DNA of 64,000 bases from an uncultured Litoreibacter sp. (GTDB lineage Bacteria; Pseudomonadota; Alphaproteobacteria; Rhodobacterales; Rhodobacteraceae), in assembly GCF_947487515.1 (NCBI RefSeq), contig NZ_CANKWO010000002.1:248001-312000 (forward strand), given 5' to 3'. Made by a program: the position numbers and the translations under genes. The notes under the pieces are model-generated. The model had not been told where the DNA came from, did no database searches, and was given only the letters and a program-made list of their open reading frames with translations. Below are positions 1 to 9,677 of the stretch, piece after piece (within the stretch, counting starts at the first letter, position 1; each line of letters opens with the position of its first letter).

Positions 1-1734
1 CATCAACCGCTGAATTTCATCCAGCATTTGTTGAAGCTGATCTTCGGTGATTGTTTGTGTCTTGCCTTGCGCTTGCTGCTGCTCGCCGCCCTCTTGGCCC
101 TCTTGCGCCAGTTGCTCCATATACTGCTGCATGGCGTCGTTGAGCTCTTGCATCAGCTCAGCGATCTCTTCGCTGGTGGCGCCTTCCTTCATCGCATCCG
201 ACAGCCGATCTTGCGCACGCTGTAGGCGCTCAAGCGCGTTGGATAGCCGCCCGTCCTCCAGCAAAATCGCGGCCCGCCAAAGCATGTCTGCGATTTCTTC
301 CTGCTTCTCATCAGAGATGCCAAACTCTGTGGCCAGTTCCAGCCGCGTGATCGCCATTCTGACCGTCAGATAGGCGACTTCGCTGGAAAAGAAACCTTCG
401 GGGTCATAGGTCACCGTGCGCAAAACCTGACTTATGCGCGGCGCATTCTCGCGGGACCAAAGCAGATCGCGACGTTGCTCGACCAGAGCCTTGGCAATGG
501 GCTGAAAGAACCGCCGAGTAGGTAACTCTGCCGACATCGGGGCTGGTTGGCTTTGTTGCTCGGACACATCCGTGACCGAAAGATCGATCACAACGGGCAA
601 TCCGGCCCATGGGTGCTCTGACAAGTTTTCGATCAGCGTCTCCGAAAACGCTGCCCGCCCGCCAGAGATGGGCATTGGCAAATCCAGCACGACATCCTCG
701 CGAGGCTCGGGGGCCACAACCAACCCATAGCGCCGATCCACAGCCGCCAAATCCAGCGACAACGTCGCCGTTCCTCCCATTACCCCGTAGTCATCCGAGG
801 CGGAGAACGGCAATTCCATTTCGCCGTTCAACTTGCGCGAAACTTCGCCCTCTACGTGAACCGTCGGAGGGGCATCGGCCAGCGCCGTCACCTGCCACTC
901 TGCGACATCATCGCCGCCGATCTGGATTGTCCCGTCATTATTTATGACACGGTTGAACGCCGTTTCAGGCTGCTCTCCTTCGGGGTGCGCTTCGCCCGAA
1001 ACCGTTTCTGTGAACGTCAAACTTCCGACTTGGCCGTAAAGTCGCACCGTTAGGTCGCTGCCTTTTGGAACAGTCAGTTCTGTCACTTTGACATCGTTCA
1101 AATACAAGCTCGGCTTACCGGTGTAGGCCGGTGGCTCGATCCAGATTTCCCATGCAGGGCCTGCGGCGACGGCTTGGCCCATTACGCCAGTTGTCAGATC
1201 GTCCAGTGAGCCGCTTCGCCAAAGACTGCCGAACCCCGCCGTCATGACAAACAAAAGCAACGCCACATAGCGAAGGGCGTATGGGTCGTGCTTTGACACC
1301 TGCAAATTCGGAGAAACGGCGGCAGCCTCATCAAGGCGGGCCTGCATGCGCGCCTTATGGGCCTGCCAGATCGCTAAGGACGAAGCATCCCCAGCCCCCA
1401 GCGCCTGCGTGTCCATTGCGGCGGTTACAGGTCGCCCCACCATTGTTTGGTCAATACGTGTCAGCGCGTCCTGCCAACGCGGCCGCTGAAACCGACGCCA
1501 CGCAAACAGCATCGCCCAGCCCAACCCGATGAAAAATGCAGCAGCCACCCCCCAAAGAACCGCAGGGGAGGAACCGGCCCCCGCCGCCAGCAACGCCACC
1601 GAAATGCCCGCGAATAAAACCGCCCAAAGCGGCCAGAAAGCATGTGTGATCCGCTCTGCCCAAAGCCCCGCCAGCGTCAGCCGCGCAGGCCAGATCAAAG
1701 CGGAAAGGTTCAGGTCAGTGTCAGGCTTGGTCAT
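1..1734 (-). CDS. DUF4175 (TIGR02302-type) membrane protein, 3' end outside window
   Basis: The minus-strand frame is open from an ATG at 1734 to the window edge, giving 578 visible residues with the C-terminus cut off. The N-terminus has two closely spaced hydrophobic segments at about residues 15-60, then another near residue 145. A long soluble part follows, and the last visible part is rich in Q and E (GQEGGEQQQAQGKTQ). This layout and the place directly downstream of lysA match the DUF4175/TIGR02302 proteins of Rhodobacterales, whose function is unknown; a cell-envelope role is only inferred. The gene starts about 30 bases after the lysA stop and is probably cotranscribed. The ORF track misses it because it has no stop inside the window. 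Confidence 0.8.
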   Translation of the reverse strand, partial: MTKPDTDLNLSALIWPARLTLAGLWAERITHAFWPLWAVLFAGISVALLAAGAGSSPAVLWGVAAAFFIGLGWAMLFAWRRFQRPRWQDALTRIDQTMVGRPVTAAMDTQALGAGDASSLAIWQAHKARMQARLDEAAAVSPNLQVSKHDPYALRYVALLLFVMTAGFGSLWRSGSLDDLTTGVMGQAVAAGPAWEIWIEPPAYTGKPSLYLNDVKVTELTVPKGSDLTVRLYGQVGSLTFTETVSGEAHPEGEQPETAFNRVINNDGTIQIGGDDVAEWQVTALADAPPTVHVEGEVSRKLNGEMELPFSASDDYGVMGGTATLSLDLAAVDRRYGLVVAPEPREDVVLDLPMPISGGRAAFSETLIENLSEHPWAGLPVVIDLSVTDVSEQQSQPAPMSAELPTRRFFQPIAKALVEQRRDLLWSRENAPRISQVLRTVTYDPEGFFSSEVAYLTVRMAITRLELATEFGISDEKQEEIADMLWRAAILLEDGRLSNALERLQRAQDRLSDAMKEGATSEEIAELMQELNDAMQQYMEQLAQEGQEGGEQQQAQGKTQTITEDQLQQMLDEIQRLM

Positions 1735-1767
1735 CCAGTCATCCCAAAGGGTTAACGCACCATAGCG

Positions 1768-3033
1768 TTATAGCCACGTGGGGATGGTATCGCGATTTAT
1801 CATTTCGTCAAAGGTCGGACGTTCCCGAATGACGGCGAATTGATCCTCATGCACCAAAACCTCGGGGATTAGCGGTCTGGAGTTGTACTCAGACGCCATC
1901 ACAGCCCCATACGCCCCCGCAGAGCGGAAAGCGACAAGGTCGCCAGCCCCCACAGGTGGCATGATACGTTGCTTGGCAAAAGTATCACCGCTTTCACAAA
2001 TTGGCCCCACGATGTCGTATTTGACCTGATCTACGCCCGCCGTCGGCTCTACGACCGGAATAATATCGTGATGCGCGCCATACATCGCGGGGCGAATCAA
2101 GTCATTCATCGCGGCGTCGATAATCATAAAATTGCGGTCTTCACCTTCTTTGATGTAGATTACCTCAGACACCAAAAGACCTGCGTTGCCCGCAATTAAA
2201 CGACCTGGCTCAATTTCGATCTCGCACCCAAGGTGGCCGACTTTCTCTTGCACCAGCTGACCGAATTCTTGCGGCAATGGCGGCGCATCGTTGGACCGCT
2301 CATAGGGAATGCCCAGCCCGCCCCCAAGATCGAGGCGGCGGATGTTGTGGCCTTCAGCACGCAGCAAAGTGGTCAGTTCTGCGACTTTGTCAAAGGCCTG
2401 CCCGAACGGCTCTAGCTGCGTCAACTGACTACCGATGTGCACATCGATGCCCACCACGTCCAGCCCGGGAAGGGCCGCGGCCTGCGCATAGACGTCTTTG
2501 GCCCGCGAAATCGGGATGCCGAATTTGTTTTCCGACTTTCCGGTGGCGATTTTCTCATGAGTTTTGGCATCAACATCCGGATTCACACGAATGGTAACCG
2601 GAGCAATCGCGCCCATAGACGCCGCCACCTCAGAGAGCACCAACATCTCGGGCTCGCTTTCGATGTTGAACTGGCGAATCCCGCCTTCTAGCGCCAACCG
2701 CATCTCGGCACGGGTTTTGCCCACGCCAGAGAAAACGATCCGCTCGCCGGGGATGCCGGCCGCCTTGGCCCGCAGGTATTCCCCACCTGACACGACATCC
2801 ATGCCTGCGCCCAGATCACCCAGCAGCTTCAAAACTGCTTGGTTCGAATTGGCCTTCATGGCGTAGCACACAAGGTGCTCGGTCCAATCCAACGCGTCGT
2901 CGAACAAGCGAAAATGACGGCTGAGCGTCGCGGTTGAATACACATAGAACGGCGCGCCAACCTGTGCGGCGATATCGGCGATAGCTACGTTTTCGGCGTG
3001 CAGAATGCCGTCGCGGTAAAGAAAGTGATCCAT
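1768..3033 (-). CDS. lysA: Diaminopimelate decarboxylase
   Basis: This 421-residue protein performs the last step of lysine synthesis, the PLP-dependent decarboxylation of meso-diaminopimelate to L-lysine, in the cytosol. The PLP lysine sits in CYAMKAN. HIGSQ, EIEPGR and CESGD are the expected phosphate-binding, dimer-interface and active-site motifs of the alanine-racemase-fold decarboxylases. The ORF can be extended to 3081, but the internal ATG at 3033 is preferred: it is preceded by an AGAAGG-type site and gives the family N-terminus (MDHFLYRDG). DUF4175 follows on the same strand. The divergent neighbour is a PAP2 gene, whereas in many relatives argH lies upstream. Confidence 0.95.
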   Translation of the reverse strand: MDHFLYRDGILHAENVAIADIAAQVGAPFYVYSTATLSRHFRLFDDALDWTEHLVCYAMKANSNQAVLKLLGDLGAGMDVVSGGEYLRAKAAGIPGERIVFSGVGKTRAEMRLALEGGIRQFNIESEPEMLVLSEVAASMGAIAPVTIRVNPDVDAKTHEKIATGKSENKFGIPISRAKDVYAQAAALPGLDVVGIDVHIGSQLTQLEPFGQAFDKVAELTTLLRAEGHNIRRLDLGGGLGIPYERSNDAPPLPQEFGQLVQEKVGHLGCEIEIEPGRLIAGNAGLLVSEVIYIKEGEDRNFMIIDAAMNDLIRPAMYGAHHDIIPVVEPTAGVDQVKYDIVGPICESGDTFAKQRIMPPVGAGDLVAFRSAGAYGAVMASEYNSRPLIPEVLVHEDQFAVIRERPTFDEMINRDTIPTWL

Positions 3034-3268
3034 CAGTCGAGAGGCCTTCTGCGCAAGAATAAGTAAGGCGGCAAGCCGCATGAAACACCGATACAGAATG
3101 TGGCAGAGATCGCAACATGCGCCAGCCTTTCCTATATCGGTTAGGCCGCGATGTAGCCCATTCCCCTATCGCGTGAAAAGGCCGCAATCATACCGATACC
3201 CCGTATTTTCCTTATTTTTGCCCAGAAACTTCGGCAAATTCCACGCACGGGCTTAGGGGGCCGATCGA

Positions 3269-4237
3269 ATGATGAGATATTACTTCCTGTTTTCCTTGGC
3301 ATATCTGGCCTTTGCGGTCGGATTGATATTTGCCGTTCGCGAGCAGCCAGCCGCCCTGTTGATGGGGGCCGTTTTGACCTCTTTGTATTTGGCGAAGTCC
3401 TTTGCCGCTTGGGTCCCTGTCGTGGGGGTCGCTCTGGGCGCGTCTTTGTATCTGACACGCAAATACAGCGTCAAAGAGCGCATCATTCCAGCGATCTACG
3501 CAGTTATGGGCTGTTTGGTTTTCGCGACAGCTTTCTCCTTGGTGAAGACGTCTATCCCCTTCGTGCAACCCTTCTACGCTGACCCGTTTTTCGCCGATCT
3601 CGATGCGGCGTTGCACATGGGCGTGGACCCATGGGTGATCACCCATGCAATTTCGGCGTATATCCCCACCAGCTTGGTGGTGATTGTTTACTTTATGGTC
3701 TGGTCCTTTCCGGCCGTCTTCCTTCCCGTGTTTATCGCTTTGACAGATTCGGACACGGAACGTTCCAAGCGGTTTATTATCCTTCACGTCGCGGTGTGGA
3801 TTGGCTTGGGGAATATAATGGCGGCAATCGGCAGCTCGGTTGGGCCGGTTTATTATGACCGCCTTTTGGGGGGCTCCCGCTTTAGTGACCTTTCAAACGC
3901 CCTTGAAACAAGCGGTATTGCGGCCTCCCCGCTTGGTGGCGTGCAGGAAAACTTGTGGGTGCTTTATTCCGAATCCGGCCAAAGTCTTGGGTCAGGCATC
4001 TCGGCGTTTCCGTCGGTTCATGTCGGCATTGCAGCCGTCACATTCCTATACGTCTGGGAGCGGTCGCGAATCTTGGCCCCCCTTGGTGCGCTGTTTGCCG
4101 CGATGATCATGTTCTTCTCGGTCTATCACGGATGGCATTACGCAATAGACGGATATGTCTCGATTGTTGCAGTAACAGCCCTCTGGGCGGCACTTCGGCG
4201 ACGTAACGTTGCGATTGCCACTTACATTCCTGCTTGA
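3269..4237 (+). CDS. PAP2 superfamily membrane phosphatase/transferase (AUR1-like)
   Basis: The protein has 322 residues and is almost entirely hydrophobic, with about eight predicted membrane segments. The C-terminal half carries the PAP2 catalytic signature in the form found in AUR1/Ipt1-like proteins: GISAFPSVHVG at about residue 245, then YHGWHYAIDGY about 45 residues later, supplying the two histidines and the aspartate. Such enzymes move or remove phosphate groups on lipid head groups or inositol phosphates in the membrane; the substrate here cannot be told. The start is the first of two adjacent ATG codons, preceded by AGGGGG. It is divergent from lysA. Confidence 0.75.
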   Translation: MMRYYFLFSLAYLAFAVGLIFAVREQPAALLMGAVLTSLYLAKSFAAWVPVVGVALGASLYLTRKYSVKERIIPAIYAVMGCLVFATAFSLVKTSIPFVQPFYADPFFADLDAALHMGVDPWVITHAISAYIPTSLVVIVYFMVWSFPAVFLPVFIALTDSDTERSKRFIILHVAVWIGLGNIMAAIGSSVGPVYYDRLLGGSRFSDLSNALETSGIAASPLGGVQENLWVLYSESGQSLGSGISAFPSVHVGIAAVTFLYVWERSRILAPLGALFAAMIMFFSVYHGWHYAIDGYVSIVAVTALWAALRRRNVAIATYIPA

Positions 4238-4303
4238 TTGAAGGCTAAAAGCTAACAATGTTGCTGACCCACCCTTACAGGGTGATGCGAGAGGAAGTGA
4301 GAT

Positions 4304-5938
4304 ATGGCCGAGATTGAACGCGAAAGCATGGAATACGACGTAGTCATCGTAGGGGCAGGCCCAGCCGGCCTTAGCGCCGCTATTCGTCTGAAACAGCTGG
4401 ATGCAGACCTCAACGTTGTAGTGTTGGAAAAAGGCTCTGAAGTTGGAGCACATATTCTGTCAGGCGCGGTGCTTGATCCTTGTGGTCTTGATGCCCTGTT
4501 GCCGGACTGGCGCACTATGGGTGCCCCAATCAAAACCGAGGTCAAAACCGACAACTTTTACATGCTTGGGGAGGCCGGTCAGGTCCGCATACCGAATATG
4601 GTAATGCCCCCTTTGATGAACAACCACGGCAATTACATCGTCTCCATGGCCAATGTCTGCCGCTGGATGGCTGAGCAAGCCGAAGGCATGGGCGTCGAAA
4701 TCTTCCCCGGCATGGCATGCTCCGACATCGTTTATGGCGACAACGGCGAGGTCAAAGGTGTGATCGCAGGGGTATTCGGTCTGGAAGCAGACGGATCTTA
4801 CGGCGAAAACACAGAGCCAGGCATGGAGCTGCACGGCAAATACGTGTTCCTGTCTGAAGGCGTGCGCGGCTCCCTGTCCAAGCAAGTTATCGAAAAATTC
4901 GATCTGGCCAAAGACTCCAGCCCGCAAAAATACGGCCTTGGCATGAAAGAAATCTGGGAAATCGATCCAGCCAAGCACAAGGAAGGCACCGTGACCCACA
5001 CAATGGGTTGGCCTTTGGGCGGCAACGCGGGCGGCGGGTCGTTTATCTACCACCTTGAGAACAACCAAGTGTACGTAGGGTTTGTGGTTCACCTGAACTA
5101 CGAAAACCCGCATCTGTTCCCCTACATGGAATTCCAACGCTTCAAGCATCACCCCATGGTTGCCGACCTGTTGGAAGGCGGAAAACGCGTGGCCTACGGC
5201 GCACGTGCGATCACCGAAGGCGGCTGGCAGTCCTTGCCAAAAACCGCTTTCCCAGGGGGCGCATTGCTGGGCTGTTCCGCGGGTATGGTCAATGTGCCGC
5301 GCATCAAGGGCAACCACAACGCCATGCTGTCGGGCAAAGCCGCCGCAGAAGCCGCGTTCGAGGCCATTGGCGCGGGCCGCTCCGGTGACACATTGGACGG
5401 CTACGACACAGAAGTCCGCACAGGTGTCATCGCGAAAGACCTCAAGCGCGTGCGCAACGTTAAGCCTTTGTGGTCCAACTACGGCCTCACCGCATCCCTC
5501 GTCGTGGGCGGAGCCGACATGTGGTGTAACAACATCTTCGGCACGTCGCCGTTGAACCTCAAACACGGCAAATCTGATGCCGACGCCACAGGAAAGGCCG
5601 CGGACTTCAAGGTCATCGACTACCCCAAGCCAGACGGCAAGTTGTCTTTCGACCGGTTGACCAATGTGGCCTTCGCCGCCACCAACCACGAGGAAAGCCA
5701 ACCCTCGCATCTTCAACTGAAGGATGCGAGCATTCCGATGTCAGTGAACGTGCCCGAATACGCGGAGCCCGCGCAGCGCTACTGCCCTGCGGGGGTGTAC
5801 GAGGTGGTCGATGACGCCTTCGTGATAAACTTTCAAAACTGCGTACACTGCAAGACCTGCGACATCAAAGATCCGTCGCAAAACATTGTATGGACGACGC
5901 CTCAGGGCGGTGACGGGCCAAACTACCCAAACATGTAA
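4304..5938 (+). CDS. Electron transfer flavoprotein-ubiquinone oxidoreductase
   Basis: The 544-residue protein passes electrons from reduced ETF, fed by acyl-CoA and other dehydrogenases, to ubiquinone at the inner membrane. An N-terminal FAD dinucleotide-binding loop, VIVGAGPAGLSAAIRLK, begins near residue 14. The C-terminal 4Fe-4S domain is complete: CPAGVYE, then NCVHCKTCDIKDP. Length and ending (GGDGPNYPNM) match the family. The ATG at 4304 has a GAGAGGAAG site 8 to 9 bases upstream. The etfAB genes are not in this window. A strong hairpin with a pyrimidine tail follows the stop codon. Confidence 0.95.
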   Translation: MAEIERESMEYDVVIVGAGPAGLSAAIRLKQLDADLNVVVLEKGSEVGAHILSGAVLDPCGLDALLPDWRTMGAPIKTEVKTDNFYMLGEAGQVRIPNMVMPPLMNNHGNYIVSMANVCRWMAEQAEGMGVEIFPGMACSDIVYGDNGEVKGVIAGVFGLEADGSYGENTEPGMELHGKYVFLSEGVRGSLSKQVIEKFDLAKDSSPQKYGLGMKEIWEIDPAKHKEGTVTHTMGWPLGGNAGGGSFIYHLENNQVYVGFVVHLNYENPHLFPYMEFQRFKHHPMVADLLEGGKRVAYGARAITEGGWQSLPKTAFPGGALLGCSAGMVNVPRIKGNHNAMLSGKAAAEAAFEAIGAGRSGDTLDGYDTEVRTGVIAKDLKRVRNVKPLWSNYGLTASLVVGGADMWCNNIFGTSPLNLKHGKSDADATGKAADFKVIDYPKPDGKLSFDRLTNVAFAATNHEESQPSHLQLKDASIPMSVNVPEYAEPAQRYCPAGVYEVVDDAFVINFQNCVHCKTCDIKDPSQNIVWTTPQGGDGPNYPNM

Positions 5939-5947
5939 GTGTGAAAT

Positions 5948-5981
5948 GGCGCGGTGGGGAACATCCCATCGCGCCCTTCTT
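5948..5981 (+). terminator. Rho-independent terminator after ETF-QO
   Basis: GGCGCGGTGGG, a 6-base loop, then CCCATCGCGCC form an almost perfect 11-bp stem followed by CTTCTTCC. It begins ten bases after the ETF-QO stop. The tail is only partly T-rich. Confidence 0.65.
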
Positions 5982-6058
5982 CCAATCGGGTCATGGACAA
6001 CCTGTCAGCGCGCACCTACCTTCATTAGGGAACGCAAGATGAATTGGGCCGAACTGTA

Positions 6059-7768
6059 ATGATCAAGACTAAAATTCAACACCGCGTCGCATTGTTGATG
6101 TTGTCGCTCGCCACCAGTGCCGCACCGGTATTCGCCGCTGAGCAAGGGCTTGCAGGGCCATATCTTGCGGCACGGCAGGCCACGTTTTCGTCCGACTATA
6201 CAGAAGCTACCCACTACTACCGCAAGGCCATCGCCGCCGAGCCACAAAACCTTCTTCTTCAGGAGAACGCAATTATTGCGATGATCGGTCAGGGCGACAT
6301 TTTGGGCGCTGCCGAGATCGCCACTGAATATGAGGCCGCAGGCGGGCGCAACCAAATCGTTGATCTGGTACTCGACACCATCGCGGTGGCCAATGGCAGC
6401 TTTGATCGCACGGCCCTTGAAAGCCCGGAGAAGGACGGCCTTGCGCCGCTGTTGAACGGGCTAACCCGTGCATGGGCGTTGCTTGGCCAAGGTCAGATGT
6501 CCGATGCGACTGACGCCTTCGCATCCGTTGCAAAGATCGAAGACTTCGCCTCCTTTTCTCATTATCACAACGCTTTGGCCTTGGCCTCCGTTGGCGATTT
6601 CGAAGGGGCTGACGCGATCTTGAGCGGGGAACGATTTGGTCCCCTCGTGCTTAGCGTGCGCGGGATCGAAGCACATGCACAAGTTCTGGCCCAACTGGAC
6701 CGCAAAGAGGCCGCGCTAGAGCTTCTTGATGCCGCTCTCGTCAATGGGTTTAGCGCCGAGTTGGAAGACCTGAAGGCCCGTCTGAAGTCCGGAACGCCGT
6801 TGGAATACAATTTCGTCACCGACGCCCGTGCAGGTGTGGCGGAAGTCTACTTCAATCTGTCTGCGGTATTGAATGGCCGCGCCGCGCCAGAGCATGTTTT
6901 GCTCTATGTTCGCATGGCCCAACATATCCGACCGACCCATGCAGCTGCTGTTTTGATGACCGCCGAGATCCTTGAAGATATGCGCCAGTTTGATCTCGCG
7001 ACTGAGGCCTATGCGACGCTTCCCCCTGAAGACCCAGCCTATGTTCTGGCAGAAATTGGCCGCGCCAATGCATTGTATTCAGATGACCGCAAGGACGCAT
7101 CTGTTGAGGTGTTGACCGCGCTGTCAAAATCGCACGAGGCGGTGTCCATGGTCCATTCGACCTTGGGGGACATGCTAAGCCGCACTGATAAGAACGACCA
7201 AGCCATCGCCGCTTATACCCGCGCGTTGGAAATCAACGGCATCGGCAACAGAAACAACTGGCGAATTTACTATGCCCGCGGGATCGTAAAGGAACGTCAA
7301 GATGACTTGATCGGGATGGAGTTCGATTTCCGCAAGGCGCTAGAATTGTCTCCAAACCATCCTGATGTCCTGAACTACCTTGGCTATTCCTTGGTGGAGC
7401 AACGCATCAAACTGGATGAAGCCCTGGGCATGATTCAAACCGCTGTGAAGGAAAGCCCCGATAGCGGCTACATCACTGACAGCCTTGGCTGGATTTTTTA
7501 CCGCCTTGGCCGTTTTGAAGAGGCCGTCGCCCCAATGGAGCGCGCCGTGGAGCTGCTACCGGTTGATCCCATCGTGAACGACCATCTTGGCGATGTGTAT
7601 TGGAAAGTCGGACGCGAACGCGAGGCAGAATTCCAATGGAAACGCGCCCTGTCCTTTGAACCCGAAGAAGCAGATGCGGACCGTATTCGCAGCAAATTGG
7701 CGCGCGGGCTGACCGCAGTTTTGGAAGACGAGGCCAATGCAGGGGCCACGCAAACCGCCAACGACTGA
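6059..7768 (+). CDS. Secreted TPR-repeat protein
   Basis: This 569-residue protein starts with a typical Sec signal peptide (KIQHRVALLMLSLATSAAPVFA, cleavage likely after VFA) and is then made of helical repeats. Clear TPR units lie in the C-terminal half, for example the stretches around HPDVLNYLGYSLVEQ, SGYITDSLGWIFYRLGRFEEA and DPIVNDHLGDVYWKVGRE. It is therefore a periplasmic or lipid-side scaffold; no enzymatic motif is visible. The ORF track begins at a TTG (6044), but the ATG at 6059 gives the better signal peptide. That ATG overlaps the stop of a six-codon ORF (6039-6059). The 3' end overlaps the ispE start by one base, so the two are cotranscribed. Confidence 0.8.
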   Translation: MIKTKIQHRVALLMLSLATSAAPVFAAEQGLAGPYLAARQATFSSDYTEATHYYRKAIAAEPQNLLLQENAIIAMIGQGDILGAAEIATEYEAAGGRNQIVDLVLDTIAVANGSFDRTALESPEKDGLAPLLNGLTRAWALLGQGQMSDATDAFASVAKIEDFASFSHYHNALALASVGDFEGADAILSGERFGPLVLSVRGIEAHAQVLAQLDRKEAALELLDAALVNGFSAELEDLKARLKSGTPLEYNFVTDARAGVAEVYFNLSAVLNGRAAPEHVLLYVRMAQHIRPTHAAAVLMTAEILEDMRQFDLATEAYATLPPEDPAYVLAEIGRANALYSDDRKDASVEVLTALSKSHEAVSMVHSTLGDMLSRTDKNDQAIAAYTRALEINGIGNRNNWRIYYARGIVKERQDDLIGMEFDFRKALELSPNHPDVLNYLGYSLVEQRIKLDEALGMIQTAVKESPDSGYITDSLGWIFYRLGRFEEAVAPMERAVELLPVDPIVNDHLGDVYWKVGREREAEFQWKRALSFEPEEADADRIRSKLARGLTAVLEDEANAGATQTAND

Positions 7769-8622
7769 TGACGGAAGAATTTGCGCCCGCGAAGGTCAAT
7801 CTTGCCTTACATCTTACGGGACTACGCGCTGACGGCTACCATTTGCTAGACAGCTTTGTGATGTTTGCCTCTGTTGGTGACACGCTCAGGTTCAGCCCTG
7901 CGCAAAGCCTATCGCTGTCCGTCGATGGTCCCGAAGCGGGAACCGTTCCGACAGATAAAAACTCTGTGCTTTCGGCGGCTCAACTGCTCAGCCCCAACCA
8001 AGGCGCCCATATTCATCTTACAAAGCGGCTGCCCGTGGCGGCAGGTATCGGTGGCGGGACTGCCGACGCCGCTGCCGCCTACCGCGGGTTGTCACGGGTC
8101 TGGGGAATCGCCCCCTTTGAGCCAACACCGCAGACCTTTGCCCATGTGGCGCAGCTGGGCGCGGACGTCCCTGTATGCCTTGCGTCAAGAACCGCGCGAA
8201 TGTCGGGTATTGGCGAAAAAATCGAATTGCTGCCGGATGTCCCCAGTTTAGATGCTGTTCTGGTCAACCCCCGCGTCGAGGTTTCAACGCCAAAAGTGTT
8301 CAAAACTATTGCGCAGAAGAACAACGCGCCAATGACGTCGCCTCCCGCAAGTTTTGCGTCCTCACGCGATGTCATCTCTTGGTTGAGCCAACAGCGAAAC
8401 GACATGCAGCCTGCCGCCCAAACAATCGAGCCGGTGATCACCGATGTGCTGTCTCAGATTGCCGCAACAAACAGGTGCGACCTTGCCAGAATGTCAGGAT
8501 CCGGCGCCACATGCTTTGGCCTGTATTCAGACCCCGAAGCCGCGCAACATGCAGCCACGGTCATTGCGAAACGGCATCCAAACTGGTGGGTTCACGCCTG
8601 CACTTTGGGGGACGCGCGCTAG
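7768..8622 (+). CDS. ispE: 4-diphosphocytidyl-2-C-methyl-D-erythritol kinase
   Basis: This 284-residue GHMP kinase phosphorylates CDP-methylerythritol in the MEP pathway to isoprenoid precursors. The N-terminus EFAPAKVNLALHLTGLRADGYH is diagnostic for IspE. The GHMP phosphate-binding loop is PVAAGIGGGTADAAA near residue 90, and the C-terminal glycine motif is ARMSGSGATCFGL. It overlaps the TPR gene by one base (TGATG) and is convergent with the polyprenyl diphosphate synthase gene, with a 4-base overlap at the stops. Two isoprenoid genes thus meet tail to tail. Confidence 0.95.
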   Translation: MTEEFAPAKVNLALHLTGLRADGYHLLDSFVMFASVGDTLRFSPAQSLSLSVDGPEAGTVPTDKNSVLSAAQLLSPNQGAHIHLTKRLPVAAGIGGGTADAAAAYRGLSRVWGIAPFEPTPQTFAHVAQLGADVPVCLASRTARMSGIGEKIELLPDVPSLDAVLVNPRVEVSTPKVFKTIAQKNNAPMTSPPASFASSRDVISWLSQQRNDMQPAAQTIEPVITDVLSQIAATNRCDLARMSGSGATCFGLYSDPEAAQHAATVIAKRHPNWWVHACTLGDAR

Positions 8623-9620
8623 TTCAGCCGCGACACCACATAGTCAGCCAAGTCGCTCAGCATATCCGTTAATGCCCCCTGAGGCACCGCATCCAGCGCC
8701 TTTTTAGCTGTCTCGGACCACGCCAAAGCGTCTTGGCGCGATTGCTCCAAGGCCTCGTGTTTCGCCAGTAACTGAAGCGCGTGATCCAGATCGCCGTCCT
8801 CCTGCTTACCCTTCTCAATGGTCCGCACCCAGAAGTCGCGATCGGCATCGCCTCCGGCGGCAATCGCTTTGATCAATGGCAAAGTCAGTTTGCGTTCGCG
8901 AAAGTCGTCGCCTACGTTTTTGCCCGTCTTGGCAGTGTCGCCCGCAAAATCAAGGATATCATCCGCGATCTGGAAACTGACGCCCAAGGCATCCCCATAG
9001 CTGTAGAAGGCCTGAACGACTGCATCAGGCGCATCGGCGATCATCCCGCCCACTTGCGTCGCGGCAGAAAACAATGCGGCCGTTTTTCCGCGTACAACTT
9101 GCAAATAAATGTCTTCAGATGTTGTCAGGTCTTGCGCGGCAGTCAGTTGCAGAACTTCGCCTTCCGCAATCACCGCAGATGCGTTCGAGAGCACCTTCAA
9201 CACATCCAAACGCCCCGCGTCCGTCATCAACTGGAAAGATCGCGCAAACAGATAATCCCCGACCAAGACCGAAGATTTATTGTCCCAAAGAAGGTTGGCC
9301 GCTGGTCGCCCTCGGCGTTGCGCACTCTCGTCAACCACATCGTCATGCAACAATGTCGCTGTGTGAATGAATTCTACCGTTGCGGCCAAATGCACATGAT
9401 ATGGGCCCTCATAGCCGCAAATCCGCGCGGCCGCCAAGGTCAACATCGGGCGGACCCGTTTGCCGCCAGCTTCGACAAGATGCGCCGTGACCTCTGGGAT
9501 GCGCGGGGCATGCTCCGACGCCATGCGTTCACGGATAAGCGCCCCCACAGAGGCAAGATCATCAGACAATGCTGTTTGAAGTCGTTCGTGTGGTTTCACA
9601 GGTTGGGTATCCAAACTCAT
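8619..9620 (-). CDS. ispB: All-trans polyprenyl (octa/decaprenyl) diphosphate synthase
   Basis: The 333-residue protein belongs to the trans-prenyltransferase family that makes the side chain of ubiquinone. The first Asp-rich motif is LLHDDVVDESAQRRGRPA at about residue 92 and the second is QIADDILDFAGD at about residue 217. GGKRVRPML near the N-terminus binds the allylic diphosphate. Chain length (C40 or C50) cannot be read safely; Rhodobacterales usually make ubiquinone-10. Convergent with ispE. A DUF2007 gene is divergent 57 bases away. Confidence 0.92.
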   Translation of the reverse strand: MSLDTQPVKPHERLQTALSDDLASVGALIRERMASEHAPRIPEVTAHLVEAGGKRVRPMLTLAAARICGYEGPYHVHLAATVEFIHTATLLHDDVVDESAQRRGRPAANLLWDNKSSVLVGDYLFARSFQLMTDAGRLDVLKVLSNASAVIAEGEVLQLTAAQDLTTSEDIYLQVVRGKTAALFSAATQVGGMIADAPDAVVQAFYSYGDALGVSFQIADDILDFAGDTAKTGKNVGDDFRERKLTLPLIKAIAAGGDADRDFWVRTIEKGKQEDGDLDHALQLLAKHEALEQSRQDALAWSETAKKALDAVPQGALTDMLSDLADYVVSRLN

Positions 9621-9677
9621 CTTTATGCGCCGCCTCGTGTCTCGACAATCCCGTCAAACTGACGTTAACTCAATCAC

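Noticed and set aside
4460-5716. 418-residue minus-strand ORF
   Set aside because: Antisense shadow of the ETF-QO gene, which has all its FAD and iron-sulfur motifs.
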